From NCBI GenBank assembly GCA_965116115.1, contig OZ220486.1, positions 3,906,001 to 3,970,000 on the forward strand: a DNA stretch of 64,000 nt, read 5' to 3'. Numbering within the stretch: the first letter of the stretch is position 1; each line of letters starts with the position of its first letter. The position numbers and the translations under genes are program-made. Source of the stretch: JAPOXR01 sp965116115 (GTDB lineage: Bacteria > Pseudomonadota > Alphaproteobacteria > Rhodobacterales > Rhodobacteraceae). A model generated the notes under the pieces. That model did not search any database. It saw only the letters and a program-made list of their open reading frames with translations, and was not told where the DNA came from. Of the stretch, positions 1 to 8,697 are shown piece by piece.

Positions 1-53
1 TTGGGATTCCCAAGATGGTTCAGGCGATTCCATTGATTAATCAGCGTTGTTAT

Positions 54-60
54 TAAGGAG
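54..60 (+). promoter_or_regulatory. Strong Shine-Dalgarno of the RTX gene
   Basis: A perfect AAGGAGG lies nine bases upstream of the ATG at 70 and fixes that start. No promoter can be judged because the window begins only 69 bases upstream. Confidence 0.85.
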
Positions 61-69
61 GAATTTGAC

Positions 70-2295
70 ATGGCGACGAGACCCACGGAATATTTCATTG
101 ACAGCGAGGAAACGCTGGATCTGTCCCGCACTAGCGGGGCGAATCAAATCAAGCCCAAGACAGTCGATAATGGGTTCCAAACCAATTACTACGGCACGAT
201 GCGCGTCTTGGGCGGGCAGGGCTACGACACCTTCTACGGGGGCGGGAACAGCGACTACTTCAAGGATTCCGGCGGCGGCAGCCTTGCGAAAGGCGGGGGG
301 GGGCACGACTATCTCGAAGGCGGCTACGGCATGAATGTCCTACATGGCGGCTTGCACAGCGACACCTTGGTCGGGAACATGGAGGACGCGTTCTCCGACC
401 GTCTCTACGGCGGCGCCCATAACGACATCCTGATCGCGGGCCGGGTCAAGGACAGCAGCCGGAAGGACGACGGCACCGGCGCCCTCACTGACACGACGAG
501 GGGCAGGGGTCCGCAGAGTGACGAGGATGTCGAAAACCCGCGGGGAAACATCCTCAATGGCGGCAGCGGGAACGACATCTTCGTCCTGAACCCCGACAGC
601 TACGTCTACATCGAGGACTACGAGCGTCCGACGGGATCGTATGATTTCAAGGACCGTATCGTTGTGACCGGTCTCAAGGACGGACCGAAGCCCACGATCG
701 TCCACCACCCCGATGGCGTCTACGGGAATGCCCACTTCCGGATCATGCTCGGCGACAAGGTGCTCGCCGAACTCAACTACGGCAAAGATGTATCCGGGGA
801 GGAGGTCGATTACGCGATCGACTGGATCGAACACAGCCTCACTGTGGTGCGCGGGGAATGGGTCTACGGCACGCCGGCGGACGACAAACTTTCGGGCACC
901 GCATGGAAGGATAAAATTCTGGGCAAGCACGGCGACGACCGGATCGACGGCGGCGCGGGAAATGATTATCTTGACGGCGGCCACGGCAATGACATCATCT
1001 ACGGCCGGGACGATCACGATTTCCTGTCTGGCGCTCTGGGCAACGACCAGCTCTATGGCGGCGCGGGCGAAGACGTACTTTATGGCTCTGGCGGCAACGA
1101 CCTGCTCTACGGCGGCGACGGCGAAGATGAGCTCGGCGGCGGCCCGGGCCACGACCGGATCGACGGCGGCGCGGGCCAGGACAGGCTCTGGGGCGATGGG
1201 GGCCGGGACATTTTCGTCATCAGCGCGACCGACGAGAAACCCGACATCATCGCGGACTTCAACGTGAAGGAAGACTATGTCCGGCTGCCGTTCGACCTTG
1301 CACAGGCCGATGTGCGGTTCGAGAAGGGCACCCTCAATGCACCGCGATGGCCCGATGACGGCAAGGTGGTGTGGTTCCTCGTCACCGGCACGGGCGAGTC
1401 GAAGAAGCAGCTTGCCGCGTTCCTGGGTCTCAACGAGGCGGATCTGTCGGAGGTCGAGTTCATCTACGACTTCGATCCGAACGAGGTTCTGCCGGATCCG
1501 AAGGCCGGGAAAGAGCTTGAAGGCACGGCCAAGAAGGACCTGCTCATCGGCGGCAACGATAACGACACCCTCAAGGGTCTCGGCGCGATGGACGTGCTCT
1601 ACGGTCGCGGGGGCGACGACAAGCTCTATGGCGGCAAGGGCAAGGACACGCTGTATGGCGGCAGCGGCGACGACACCCTCAACGGGGGCGGCAACAAAGA
1701 CATTCTCCACGGCGGCGACGGCGGCGACGAGCTCAACGGCGGGAACAGCGCCGACCGGCTGTTCGGCGAAGACGGCAACGACATCCTCAACGGCGACAAT
1801 GGCGACGACACGCTCTATGGCGGCGACGGCAGCGACAAGCTGGACGGCGGCGACGGCAACGACCGGCTGGAAGGCGGCGAGGGCGAGCTTGATATTCTCG
1901 CCGGCGGCGCGGGCGACGACCGGCTGTTCGGCGACGGCGGCAACGACCGGCTGGAGGGCGGCGAGGGATCCGACCGTCTTCGCGGCGGCGAAGGCGCCGA
2001 CGAGTTCCTCTTCCGCGCAGGCGACGGCGTCGATGTCATCCTCGACTTCTCGGTCGAGGATAATGACACCATCATCTTCTTGGCGCAGACCGAGGCGCAG
2101 GCCCAGGCCGGAAACGGGGAGAAGTTCCTTGATGTCTCCGACCTGAAGATCGTCGATGACCACGAAGCGGGCGGCGTCAGGATCACGTCGAACAAGCTCG
2201 ACAACGAGATCATCCTCAACGGCGTGACTTTCGAGCAACTGTCGGTCGATAACTTCTCCTTTGTGACGATGGGTGAGTACAACAATCTCCTCTAG
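70..2295 (+). CDS. RTX (hemolysin-type calcium-binding repeat) protein
   Basis: Predicted secreted calcium-binding beta-roll protein of 741 residues. Two blocks of glycine/aspartate nonapeptide repeats (GGxGxDxxx pattern) are visible: roughly residues 265-385 and 480-650, plus degenerate glycine-rich repeats near residues 50-110. After each block comes a conserved-looking closing segment (for example DIFVISATDEKPDIIADF and DEFLFRAGDGVDVILDF), as in RTX adhesins and enzymes. There is no N-terminal signal peptide, which fits type I secretion through an uncleaved C-terminal signal. No catalytic domain (protease, lipase, lyase) was recognised, so it may be structural or an adhesin. No type I transporter genes are present in the window. 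The perfect ribosome site decides the start. Confidence 0.93.
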   Translation: MATRPTEYFIDSEETLDLSRTSGANQIKPKTVDNGFQTNYYGTMRVLGGQGYDTFYGGGNSDYFKDSGGGSLAKGGGGHDYLEGGYGMNVLHGGLHSDTLVGNMEDAFSDRLYGGAHNDILIAGRVKDSSRKDDGTGALTDTTRGRGPQSDEDVENPRGNILNGGSGNDIFVLNPDSYVYIEDYERPTGSYDFKDRIVVTGLKDGPKPTIVHHPDGVYGNAHFRIMLGDKVLAELNYGKDVSGEEVDYAIDWIEHSLTVVRGEWVYGTPADDKLSGTAWKDKILGKHGDDRIDGGAGNDYLDGGHGNDIIYGRDDHDFLSGALGNDQLYGGAGEDVLYGSGGNDLLYGGDGEDELGGGPGHDRIDGGAGQDRLWGDGGRDIFVISATDEKPDIIADFNVKEDYVRLPFDLAQADVRFEKGTLNAPRWPDDGKVVWFLVTGTGESKKQLAAFLGLNEADLSEVEFIYDFDPNEVLPDPKAGKELEGTAKKDLLIGGNDNDTLKGLGAMDVLYGRGGDDKLYGGKGKDTLYGGSGDDTLNGGGNKDILHGGDGGDELNGGNSADRLFGEDGNDILNGDNGDDTLYGGDGSDKLDGGDGNDRLEGGEGELDILAGGAGDDRLFGDGGNDRLEGGEGSDRLRGGEGADEFLFRAGDGVDVILDFSVEDNDTIIFLAQTEAQAQAGNGEKFLDVSDLKIVDDHEAGGVRITSNKLDNEIILNGVTFEQLSVDNFSFVTMGEYNNLL

Positions 2296-2389
2296 GCTGA
2301 GCCGACCGTCCGGCTGGAATACGGCGGCCGTTCCCTGCCGGGGAGCGGCCGCAACCACTTTACAGTCAGTCGGTATCCGTCATGCGTGA

Positions 2390-2957
2390 CGGCGCGGAAA
2401 CTGTCCATGACTCTCTCCGCGATCCCCTCCCGTTTCCGGGCAGGCGTTCTGCCGCAAAGGTCCATGGCCGCCTCCGCGACCGGCGGACGTCCGGGGCGGA
2501 AACGGTCGGCCGCGCACTGTTCGGCGGTGCATTCGACGCGCCCCGTCCTTGGTCAGCCATTCGCGGCAAACATGCCTGAAGCATTCCGAGGGCAGACCGG
2601 AAATTTACGTTGAACTGAGTCCCCAGATCCTGATCACCCGGATCATCGATACCTGCATTGATCTGTGCCGACGCATTGACAATCAGGATGTCGAGACCTT
2701 CTGTCAGGCGATCCGCATTCCCGGCCAGTTCCCGCCCGGCGCCGCAGACCGCAAGGTCGGCGGCCAGCGTCCGGACACTGGATCCTGTGCCCGCGGTCTC
2801 CTCCTCAACTGCGCGGGCTGCCGCCTTTGTCCGGCCATGCAAGACGGCGTCAGCCATTTCGCAAGGCAGCCCCGATGCCGCGGCTCGACCCTGTGACCGG
2901 CACATTTCCGCCGGTGAGGCCGAAGATCGGCTGCAGCCGGATTTCCACAGGCGTTTC
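2390..2957 (-). pseudogene. Decayed short-chain dehydrogenase (SDR)
   Basis: The minus strand reads pieces of a classical SDR: a segment like LDILIVNASAQ (the NNAG-type motif) followed by a stretch resembling the helix before the catalytic region (NVNFRSALGMLQACLPRMADQG). The glycine-rich N-terminal motif appears only in another frame, and the YxxxK catalytic motif and C-terminus are broken by frame changes. It lies directly behind the sugar-acid operon and may once have been its last enzyme gene. It is not expected to make an active protein. Confidence 0.55.
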
Positions 2958-4646
2958 CTAACGGAATCTGCCGGCCGGCAAACCTGCCGGTCCTGGCCGA
3001 CAGGCGAAAATACCGCCGGAAAGAGGCGCTTCGGCAAGCGTTCTGGCGGGCAATCGGGTGCGCGCGCTTGTCACATAGAGAGTTTCGAGGTCCGGTCCGC
3101 CGAACGCCACGCTCGTGGGTCTGGGAACAGGAACGTGGATTGTGGAATCCAAGCTGCCGTCAGGAGAATACCGGTTAATGCGCCATCCGTCCCATATTGC
3201 GCACCAGATGCCGCCTTCCGCATCGACGCACAGCCCGTCAGGACGACCCTCGCTCTCAGGTATTTCAGCAAGCACGCGCTTGTTGGTCAGCGCCCCGACG
3301 GACATTTCGAAATCGTACGCGAAAATTTTTCCGGGAACAGTATCTACGAAATAAAGAGTCCGTCGATCCGGACTCCAATCCAAACCGTTGCCGACTGTGA
3401 ACCCCCCGTCCTTGCGCAGCACTTGTCCGTCGGGGCCTACCCGGTAAAGGCCGCCGCTCGGCCGGCTGGCATCAAGACGCATCGACCCTACCCAGATCGC
3501 GCCGTCAGGTCCGGTTTTGGCGTCATTCAGCCGGTTCCGGGGCACTCCGTTTTCAGGATCGGCCAAGGGCAAAAGGCACGAAGCCTCGAAATCCAATTCT
3601 TCAATGCCGTCTTGCGAAACGACCCGTTTCGAACCGCCGGCTCCGAACAGAACGGCGCTCACGAGTTTTTTGGGTTCACAGGCATCGTTAACCGCGGTTT
3701 CGGGGTCAAAGCGGTAGATCGCCGGATGCAGAATATCGACCCAGTAAAGTTTCGCCTCATCGGGATGCCAAATGGGCGCCTCGCCCAGCTGGGCGCCCCA
3801 TGGGAGCGCGCATTCGACTCCGACGGGTGAAGACTGCCGGACACGCGGACGAGGCCGGGCGGAAATCGCGACCGCGCCGACATGGCCGGTGATCCGCCGC
3901 ACGGCTGCGATCAGTTCCCGGCCAGCGGGGTGAATGCGGGTCTGGTCCAGCCTCAGCGAGGGGCCGAGCACCTCCAGCGCGCCGACAGGGCTGCCATCCT
4001 GGCCGCAAATCGCGCAGGCGACCGAATTCACGCCCGGCAGATGTTCCTCAAACGACACCGAGTATCCGCGGGCGCGGGTCAGCGTCAAGTCAGCATGAAG
4101 CTGCTCCGGATCTGAAAAAGTGCAGGACGTCATCGGTTTCAGTTTCAGGCCGTCCACTATGCCTCGCGCGGCCGTCGGATCCAGAGCCGCGAGAAGGGCC
4201 TTTCCGGCGGCAGTGCAGTAAAGCGGCACGCGGCGCCCGCTGTCCACCCTGACTTTCAGACCGTCTCCCGAACGCTCGTCGAGATAAACCGCCTGATCTC
4301 CATCCAGTTTGCAGAGCGCGACAGTCTCTCCGAGCTCCAAAGACAGGCTCTCAAGCTCCTGCGCCGCCGCAGCCTGCAGATCAAACTGACCCCAGACCCG
4401 GTGCGACATTTCCAGGAAACGCCGTCCCAGCGAATAAGTCCCCTTAGATTCGTCCTGCGCGACCAAGCCGAACGCGACCAGTGTGCGCAGAATCCTGACA
4501 AAAGTCGGTTTCGGAAGATCCGCCCGGCGGAGGAGTTCAGCGAACCGCAAAGGCTCTTCGGCGTCGGCGACCAAGTCGAGAATCGTCAGACCCTTCGCCA
4601 ACGCCGCCGCGCCCGCGGGAACGCCCCGCTTTGCTGACAAAGTCAC
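2958..4646 (-). CDS. IclR-family regulator fused to SMP-30/gluconolactonase domain
   Basis: A 562-residue fusion. Residues about 10-65 form the IclR winged helix-turn-helix (AAALAKGLTILDLVADAEEP followed by PKPTFVRILRTL). Residues about 80-245 form the IclR effector-binding domain. Residues about 280-562 are a six-bladed SMP-30/LRE beta-propeller, with GEAPIWHPDEAKLYWVDI, RLNDAKTGPDGAIWVGSM and GLDWSPDRRTLYFVDT carrying the usual metal-binding Glu/Asn/Asp positions. SMP-30 enzymes hydrolyse sugar lactones. The fusion could couple lactone hydrolysis or sensing to control of this operon. I chose the GTG at 4646 because it overlaps the TGA of the upstream dehydrogenase by four bases. A longer frame to 4706 would run deep into that gene. 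Last gene of the operon. Confidence 0.88.
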   Translation of the reverse strand: MTLSAKRGVPAGAAALAKGLTILDLVADAEEPLRFAELLRRADLPKPTFVRILRTLVAFGLVAQDESKGTYSLGRRFLEMSHRVWGQFDLQAAAAQELESLSLELGETVALCKLDGDQAVYLDERSGDGLKVRVDSGRRVPLYCTAAGKALLAALDPTAARGIVDGLKLKPMTSCTFSDPEQLHADLTLTRARGYSVSFEEHLPGVNSVACAICGQDGSPVGALEVLGPSLRLDQTRIHPAGRELIAAVRRITGHVGAVAISARPRPRVRQSSPVGVECALPWGAQLGEAPIWHPDEAKLYWVDILHPAIYRFDPETAVNDACEPKKLVSAVLFGAGGSKRVVSQDGIEELDFEASCLLPLADPENGVPRNRLNDAKTGPDGAIWVGSMRLDASRPSGGLYRVGPDGQVLRKDGGFTVGNGLDWSPDRRTLYFVDTVPGKIFAYDFEMSVGALTNKRVLAEIPESEGRPDGLCVDAEGGIWCAIWDGWRINRYSPDGSLDSTIHVPVPRPTSVAFGGPDLETLYVTSARTRLPARTLAEAPLSGGIFACRPGPAGLPAGRFR

Positions 4647-5626
4647 CCCATCGCCCGCGCTTGCCGCGCCCGCGCGGCTTCGTTCAACATCCTGTCGATG
4701 GTCCACCGCGGCTCATATCCCAGACTGGTTCGAATTAACTCGTTGGAAGTCCGATAATGGACGCCTGCGCCGGGAAAATCGACAGGAACCACCGGATAGC
4801 CGGTGATCCCGGAAGCCCTTCCCAGAAAATCAGCGAAATCCACCGGCTCGGTCGCGCCGAGATTGAATGTGCCGCCGGGAGCGTTCTTATGCTCCAAGGC
4901 AAGCAAAAGACCCGCCGCCGCGTCGCGCGTATCGGTGATGTGCATCATGTAAGGCCGGCCCGCCCCGTTCCGGGCAAGAACATGTGCCGGACATCCGGGA
5001 TCGGCCGCGCGCAGAAGATCCGCATTCTCATGATTTCCATACGCATCCTGCTGCCGTATGCGCGGATGCAGGAAAAACCGGGGCCCGGAAAAGAAACTGT
5101 CTTCATCCAGCAGTTCCGCCGCGTCCTGCGTGTGAGAAAGTCTCAGAATGACCGTCTGAACCGCGCTCGTCCGGCTGAAAAACCGCACGATTTCTTCGCC
5201 CAGCAGTTTTGTCAGCCCGTACGGCGAATTCGGGTGAAGCGGATGATCTTCTGTCAAGGGCAGATTCCGCGGCATGTTTTCGGGATAGACCTCGCCGGAA
5301 CTCGCGAATACAAAGCGGCGCACTCCGGTCTCTGCCGCAGCCTGCAAAAGGACCCGCGTGCCATCGACGTTCGTCTCGAACATTTCCGTGCGGTCGCCGG
5401 GCGACCAGGACATCAAGGCGCCGAGGTGGAGCACGGCATCGACGCCGTCGACCGCAGCCGACACGTCAGCGGCATTCTGCAAGAAGCCTGTATATTCCTC
5501 AGATCCCAAAGCGGATCCGGCGGATCTATGCCTGTCAAAGCCGCGCACCTTATGCCCTGCTGACAGCAAGGCGTCAACTGCGCGGCGGCCCACCCGGCCG
5601 GACGAGCCGGTGACAAGAACTTTCAA
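4643..5626 (-). CDS. NAD-dependent epimerase/dehydratase, uronate dehydrogenase-like
   Basis: Extended SDR of 327 residues. The Rossmann motif TGSSGRVGRR lies at residues 7-16, an LHLGA strand at about 66, the catalytic Ser region SSGEVYP near 109 and YGLTK (Tyr/Lys pair) near 136. In a sugar-acid operon, with a lactonase fused to the next gene, the best guess is a uronate dehydrogenase that oxidises a hexuronate to an aldarolactone. UDP-sugar epimerase activity cannot be excluded from sequence. Three bases separate it from the ATPase gene upstream, and it overlaps the downstream regulator by four bases. Confidence 0.85.
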   Translation of the reverse strand: MKVLVTGSSGRVGRRAVDALLSAGHKVRGFDRHRSAGSALGSEEYTGFLQNAADVSAAVDGVDAVLHLGALMSWSPGDRTEMFETNVDGTRVLLQAAAETGVRRFVFASSGEVYPENMPRNLPLTEDHPLHPNSPYGLTKLLGEEIVRFFSRTSAVQTVILRLSHTQDAAELLDEDSFFSGPRFFLHPRIRQQDAYGNHENADLLRAADPGCPAHVLARNGAGRPYMMHITDTRDAAAGLLLALEHKNAPGGTFNLGATEPVDFADFLGRASGITGYPVVPVDFPGAGVHYRTSNELIRTSLGYEPRWTIDRMLNEAARARQARAMG

Positions 5627-5628
5627 CT

Positions 5629-6735
5629 TCAGATCGCCTCCCCCGACTGCCGGTCAAAAAGGTAGAGATCTGCCGGATCAAACGACAATGTGAGTTCCTC
5701 GTCTTTTTTCAACGCCCCGGAATAAGATATGCGCGCGATCAGCCCTTTGCTGTTTTCCTCGTCTCCGTCGTCAATCCGCATGATCTGGTGCGCGTCGTCA
5801 TGGAAATAAACATACTTCTCGGACCCCAGGCTTTCGACGAGGTTCGGGCGCACCTTAAAACTGACGGCGCCGCCGCCAAGGCGAATGTCTTCAGGACGGA
5901 GGCCGGCGATGACATCGCGCGCTCCCCGCAGCCGACGCGCCTCGATCGAAACTGGAACGCCGAACATCCTGATACTCGATGTGTCGTCTTCGCGCTCAAG
6001 CTCTGCCGAGACGAGGTTCATGCCCGGCGATCCGATGAACCCGGCGACGAAGAGGTTGTCGGGTTCACGGAAAAGCGTATCAGGGTCGGCGATCTGCTGG
6101 ATCACGCCCTCGCGCATCAGCACGACCCGATCGGCCATGGTCATCGCCTCGATCTGGTCGTGCGTGACATAAACCGTGGTAACGCCGATCCGGTTGTGAA
6201 GCGCGCTGATCTCCGTCCGCATATGAACCCGCAGTTTGGCATCCAAATTCGAAAGAGGCTCATCCATCAGAAACGCCTGCGGTTCGCGCACGATCGCGCG
6301 TCCAAGTGCCACCCGCTGACGCTGCCCGCCTGACAGCGCGCGCGGTTTGCGGTCCAACAGGTGCGCCACGCCAAGGGTCTTGGCAGCGTCATCAACGCGC
6401 TGCTTGATGTCAGACTTGGTTATCCCTCTCATCTTGAGGCCGAAACCGATATTCTGGCGCACCGTCAGATGCGGGTAGAGAGCGTAATTCTGGAACACCA
6501 TCGCGACATCGCGGTCACCGGGAGCAAGGTCCGTGACATCGCGGTCACCGAGCAGGATCTGCCCGCCGGAAGCCGGTTCCAGCCCCGCGAGAATCTTGAG
6601 CATCGTTGACTTGCCGCAGCCTGAAGGGCCGACAAGCACGACGAATTCGCCGTCAGCGATCTCAAGAGAAAACGGCTGAAGCGCCGGGAAATCGCCGTAT
6701 TTTTTATGGACGTCTTCAATGCTGATTTTCGCCAT
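5629..6735 (-). CDS. CUT1 sugar ABC transporter ATP-binding protein (UgpC/MalK type)
   Basis: 368 residues. Walker A GPSGCGKST is near residue 37, the signature LSGGQRQRVALGRAIVREP near 134 and Walker B AFLMDEPLSNLDAKLR near 154; a TOBE/MalK-type C-terminal domain covers about 240-365. It powers the two permeases encoded just upstream. It lies three bases after the permease gene ending at 6739 and is clearly co-transcribed. Confidence 0.96.
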   Translation of the reverse strand: MAKISIEDVHKKYGDFPALQPFSLEIADGEFVVLVGPSGCGKSTMLKILAGLEPASGGQILLGDRDVTDLAPGDRDVAMVFQNYALYPHLTVRQNIGFGLKMRGITKSDIKQRVDDAAKTLGVAHLLDRKPRALSGGQRQRVALGRAIVREPQAFLMDEPLSNLDAKLRVHMRTEISALHNRIGVTTVYVTHDQIEAMTMADRVVLMREGVIQQIADPDTLFREPDNLFVAGFIGSPGMNLVSAELEREDDTSSIRMFGVPVSIEARRLRGARDVIAGLRPEDIRLGGGAVSFKVRPNLVESLGSEKYVYFHDDAHQIMRIDDGDEENSKGLIARISYSGALKKDEELTLSFDPADLYLFDRQSGEAI

Positions 6736-6738
6736 GTC

Positions 6739-7569
6739 CTATTTCTCCGCGCCAGACGTCAACCCGCCGACCAGATATCGTTCCAGAACGAGGTAGATAA
6801 GGATGATCGGGGCTGCCACGAAGACCGAGGCGGCCGCGATTTCGTTCCAGTTGGTTGTATATTCGCCGCGCATTGTCGCGACACCGAGGTTCGCTGTCCA
6901 GTTGTTCTTGTCCGATACCAGAAAGGTTCTGGCATATGCGTATTCGGACCAGCTGAGAACAAAAGCGTAGAGCGCTGTCGCCGCCAGGCCCGGCGCCGAT
7001 ACCGGGAGGATGACACGCACCATCGCCGCCATCGGCGAGCATCCGTCCACCATCGCCGCCTGCTCCAACTCGCGCGGGATCGTGTCGAAATATCCCTTCA
7101 GCATCCAAGTGGTGAAAGGAATGATCAACGTTGCCTGCGCGATTATCACCGTCCATAGGCTGCCGATCATGCCCAGGCTCCGGAACACGGAAAACAGCGG
7201 AATGACCATCAGCGTGACCGGAAGCATCTTGGCGGTGAGAATGAAGATGCCCAGTGAGTGGCTGGCCTTCATCCGGAACCGCGACAACGCGTATCCCGCA
7301 AGAACGGATACCGCCATTGAAATTGTCACGGCGCCCAGTGCGGCGAGGGACGAATTGACCAGCCACAAACCGATGGGTTTGGCTTCGAGGACACGCCTGA
7401 AGACGCCCCAGTCCGGATCGGCCGGCCAGAAGGTCGGCGGCAGGCCGGACAGTTCCGCCGTGCTGGACAGCGCGGTTATGAGAAGCCAGTAAGTCGGGAA
7501 CAGGATAACGGCGGCGGCGGCCAGTATCGTTGCGTATAGCAGAGCTGTCTGGAAAGGTGTGCGGCGCAT
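6739..7569 (-). CDS. CUT1 sugar ABC transporter permease (MalG type)
   Basis: 276 residues with six predicted membrane helices. The EAA motif for contact with the ATPase is seen in ELEQAAMVDGCSPMAAMVRVILP (residues about 175-197). It partners the permease encoded upstream and the binding protein. It is translated thirteen bases after the upstream permease. Confidence 0.95.
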   Translation of the reverse strand: MRRTPFQTALLYATILAAAAVILFPTYWLLITALSSTAELSGLPPTFWPADPDWGVFRRVLEAKPIGLWLVNSSLAALGAVTISMAVSVLAGYALSRFRMKASHSLGIFILTAKMLPVTLMVIPLFSVFRSLGMIGSLWTVIIAQATLIIPFTTWMLKGYFDTIPRELEQAAMVDGCSPMAAMVRVILPVSAPGLAATALYAFVLSWSEYAYARTFLVSDKNNWTANLGVATMRGEYTTNWNEIAAASVFVAAPIILIYLVLERYLVGGLTSGAEK

Positions 7570-7582
7570 CGGCTCTGTCCGT

Positions 7583-8530
7583 CTAGACCATGGATTTGTT
7601 GTCGCGGCGCAGCATGAGCAGCGATGCAGCGACGCAGAGCAGCAAAGTTATGACGCCGACCGCCGAAGCGTATCCGAATTTGAAGAAGCCGAACGCGTTG
7701 TCATAAGTCATGATCGACAGGGTCGTCGTCGCCTTCAGAGGACCGCCATCGGTCAGCACCTTGATGATCGAGAAATCGCGGAAGACCCACAGCACGACAA
7801 GAATGAGAGTCACGCCCAGAACCGGAAGAAGCGACGGCAATGTGATCCAGCGGAAGCGTTGGAAAACATTGGCGCCGTCAACCTTGGCGGCTGCGAAATA
7901 GTCTTCAGGAATCGATTGCAGTCCGGCCAATGTCATGATCGAGACGAACGGGAACCCTTTCCATGTCATGGTCAAGGCGACGGCCCAGAACGCCGCGGTC
8001 GGCGACGAAATCCACGGGATCATTTCATGGGCGAAACCGACTTGAATGAATAACCAGCTCAGGAACCCGAACGAACTGTCGAAAATCCAGGCGAAGATCA
8101 CGACGGCAATGACTTCAGGCACCGCCCAAGGCATCGCCATCAAGAGCCGCGCCGTGGTCCGGCCTTTGAATCTGTTGTTCACCAGCAAAGCGGTCAGGAC
8201 TCCGATAACCAGACAATTCACTGCGACGACCGCCACCAGCTTGAAGGTGACCCAGCACGACAGCCAGAAATCCGGGTCAGACAGCAGCTTTTCGTAGTTC
8301 TTCGTGGTGAAGGGCTTTCTGGCGTCCCCGATCTTCGCAAGCTTGACGTCCTGAAATGACAGGTCGAACGAAATCATCAGCGGGTAAATTATAATGAACG
8401 CGACCATGACGATCGCCGGTGCAAGCAGTATATATCCGAGCAGATGCTGCCTGCTCGGACGCGCGAGGTCGAAAAACCGGCTTCCGGGCTTCCGGGCGTT
8501 CGTGTCGAAGTCCAGATTCATTGCGGCCAT
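7583..8530 (-). CDS. CUT1 sugar ABC transporter permease (MalF/UgpA type)
   Basis: 315 residues, an N-terminal membrane helix (LLGYILLAPAIVMVAFIII) and about six helices in total. The EAA loop reads IPEDYFAAAKVDGANVFQRF near residues 205-224. First of the two permease genes, separated from the binding-protein gene by 167 bases that hold a stem-loop. Confidence 0.95.
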   Translation of the reverse strand: MAAMNLDFDTNARKPGSRFFDLARPSRQHLLGYILLAPAIVMVAFIIIYPLMISFDLSFQDVKLAKIGDARKPFTTKNYEKLLSDPDFWLSCWVTFKLVAVVAVNCLVIGVLTALLVNNRFKGRTTARLLMAMPWAVPEVIAVVIFAWIFDSSFGFLSWLFIQVGFAHEMIPWISSPTAAFWAVALTMTWKGFPFVSIMTLAGLQSIPEDYFAAAKVDGANVFQRFRWITLPSLLPVLGVTLILVVLWVFRDFSIIKVLTDGGPLKATTTLSIMTYDNAFGFFKFGYASAVGVITLLLCVAASLLMLRRDNKSMV

Positions 8531-8654
8531 TGTTCAGGGATTTACGGCACCGGGCTGACAGTTCGGAATTCATCGCCGCTCACGGATCTCCCGTGCAGCG
8601 AACGGTGTCTTGTCTTCCTGTCGCCATAAGCCCCGATTGTCATTTCCTCAGTGT

Positions 8655-8680
8655 CGCCGGACCGGTGTTCCGGTCCGGCG
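8655..8680 (-). other. Stem-loop between binding-protein and permease genes
   Basis: A perfect 10-base inverted repeat (CGCCGGACCG, six-base loop, CGGTCCGGCG) lies just after the binding-protein stop codon. No T tract follows, so it is better read as an mRNA-stabilising or partly attenuating hairpin than as a full terminator. Such hairpins are common after ABC binding-protein genes and let the binding protein be made in excess of the permeases. Confidence 0.6.
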
Positions 8681-8697
8681 ACGTCCGGTCGACGCGT

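Noticed and set aside
900..2000. CRISPR-like or tandem DNA repeat array
   Set aside because: The regular repeats are coding RTX nonapeptides of variable DNA sequence without spacers. No CRISPR array was seen anywhere in the window.
340..2358. Long open frame (672 codons) opposite the RTX gene
   Set aside because: A shadow of the GC-rich repeats. It lacks a ribosome site and any domain, and the plus-strand RTX reading is unambiguous.
2549..3830. Plus-strand frames across the SDR relic and regulator
   Set aside because: They are antisense to the regulator-lactonase gene and have no recognisable domain.
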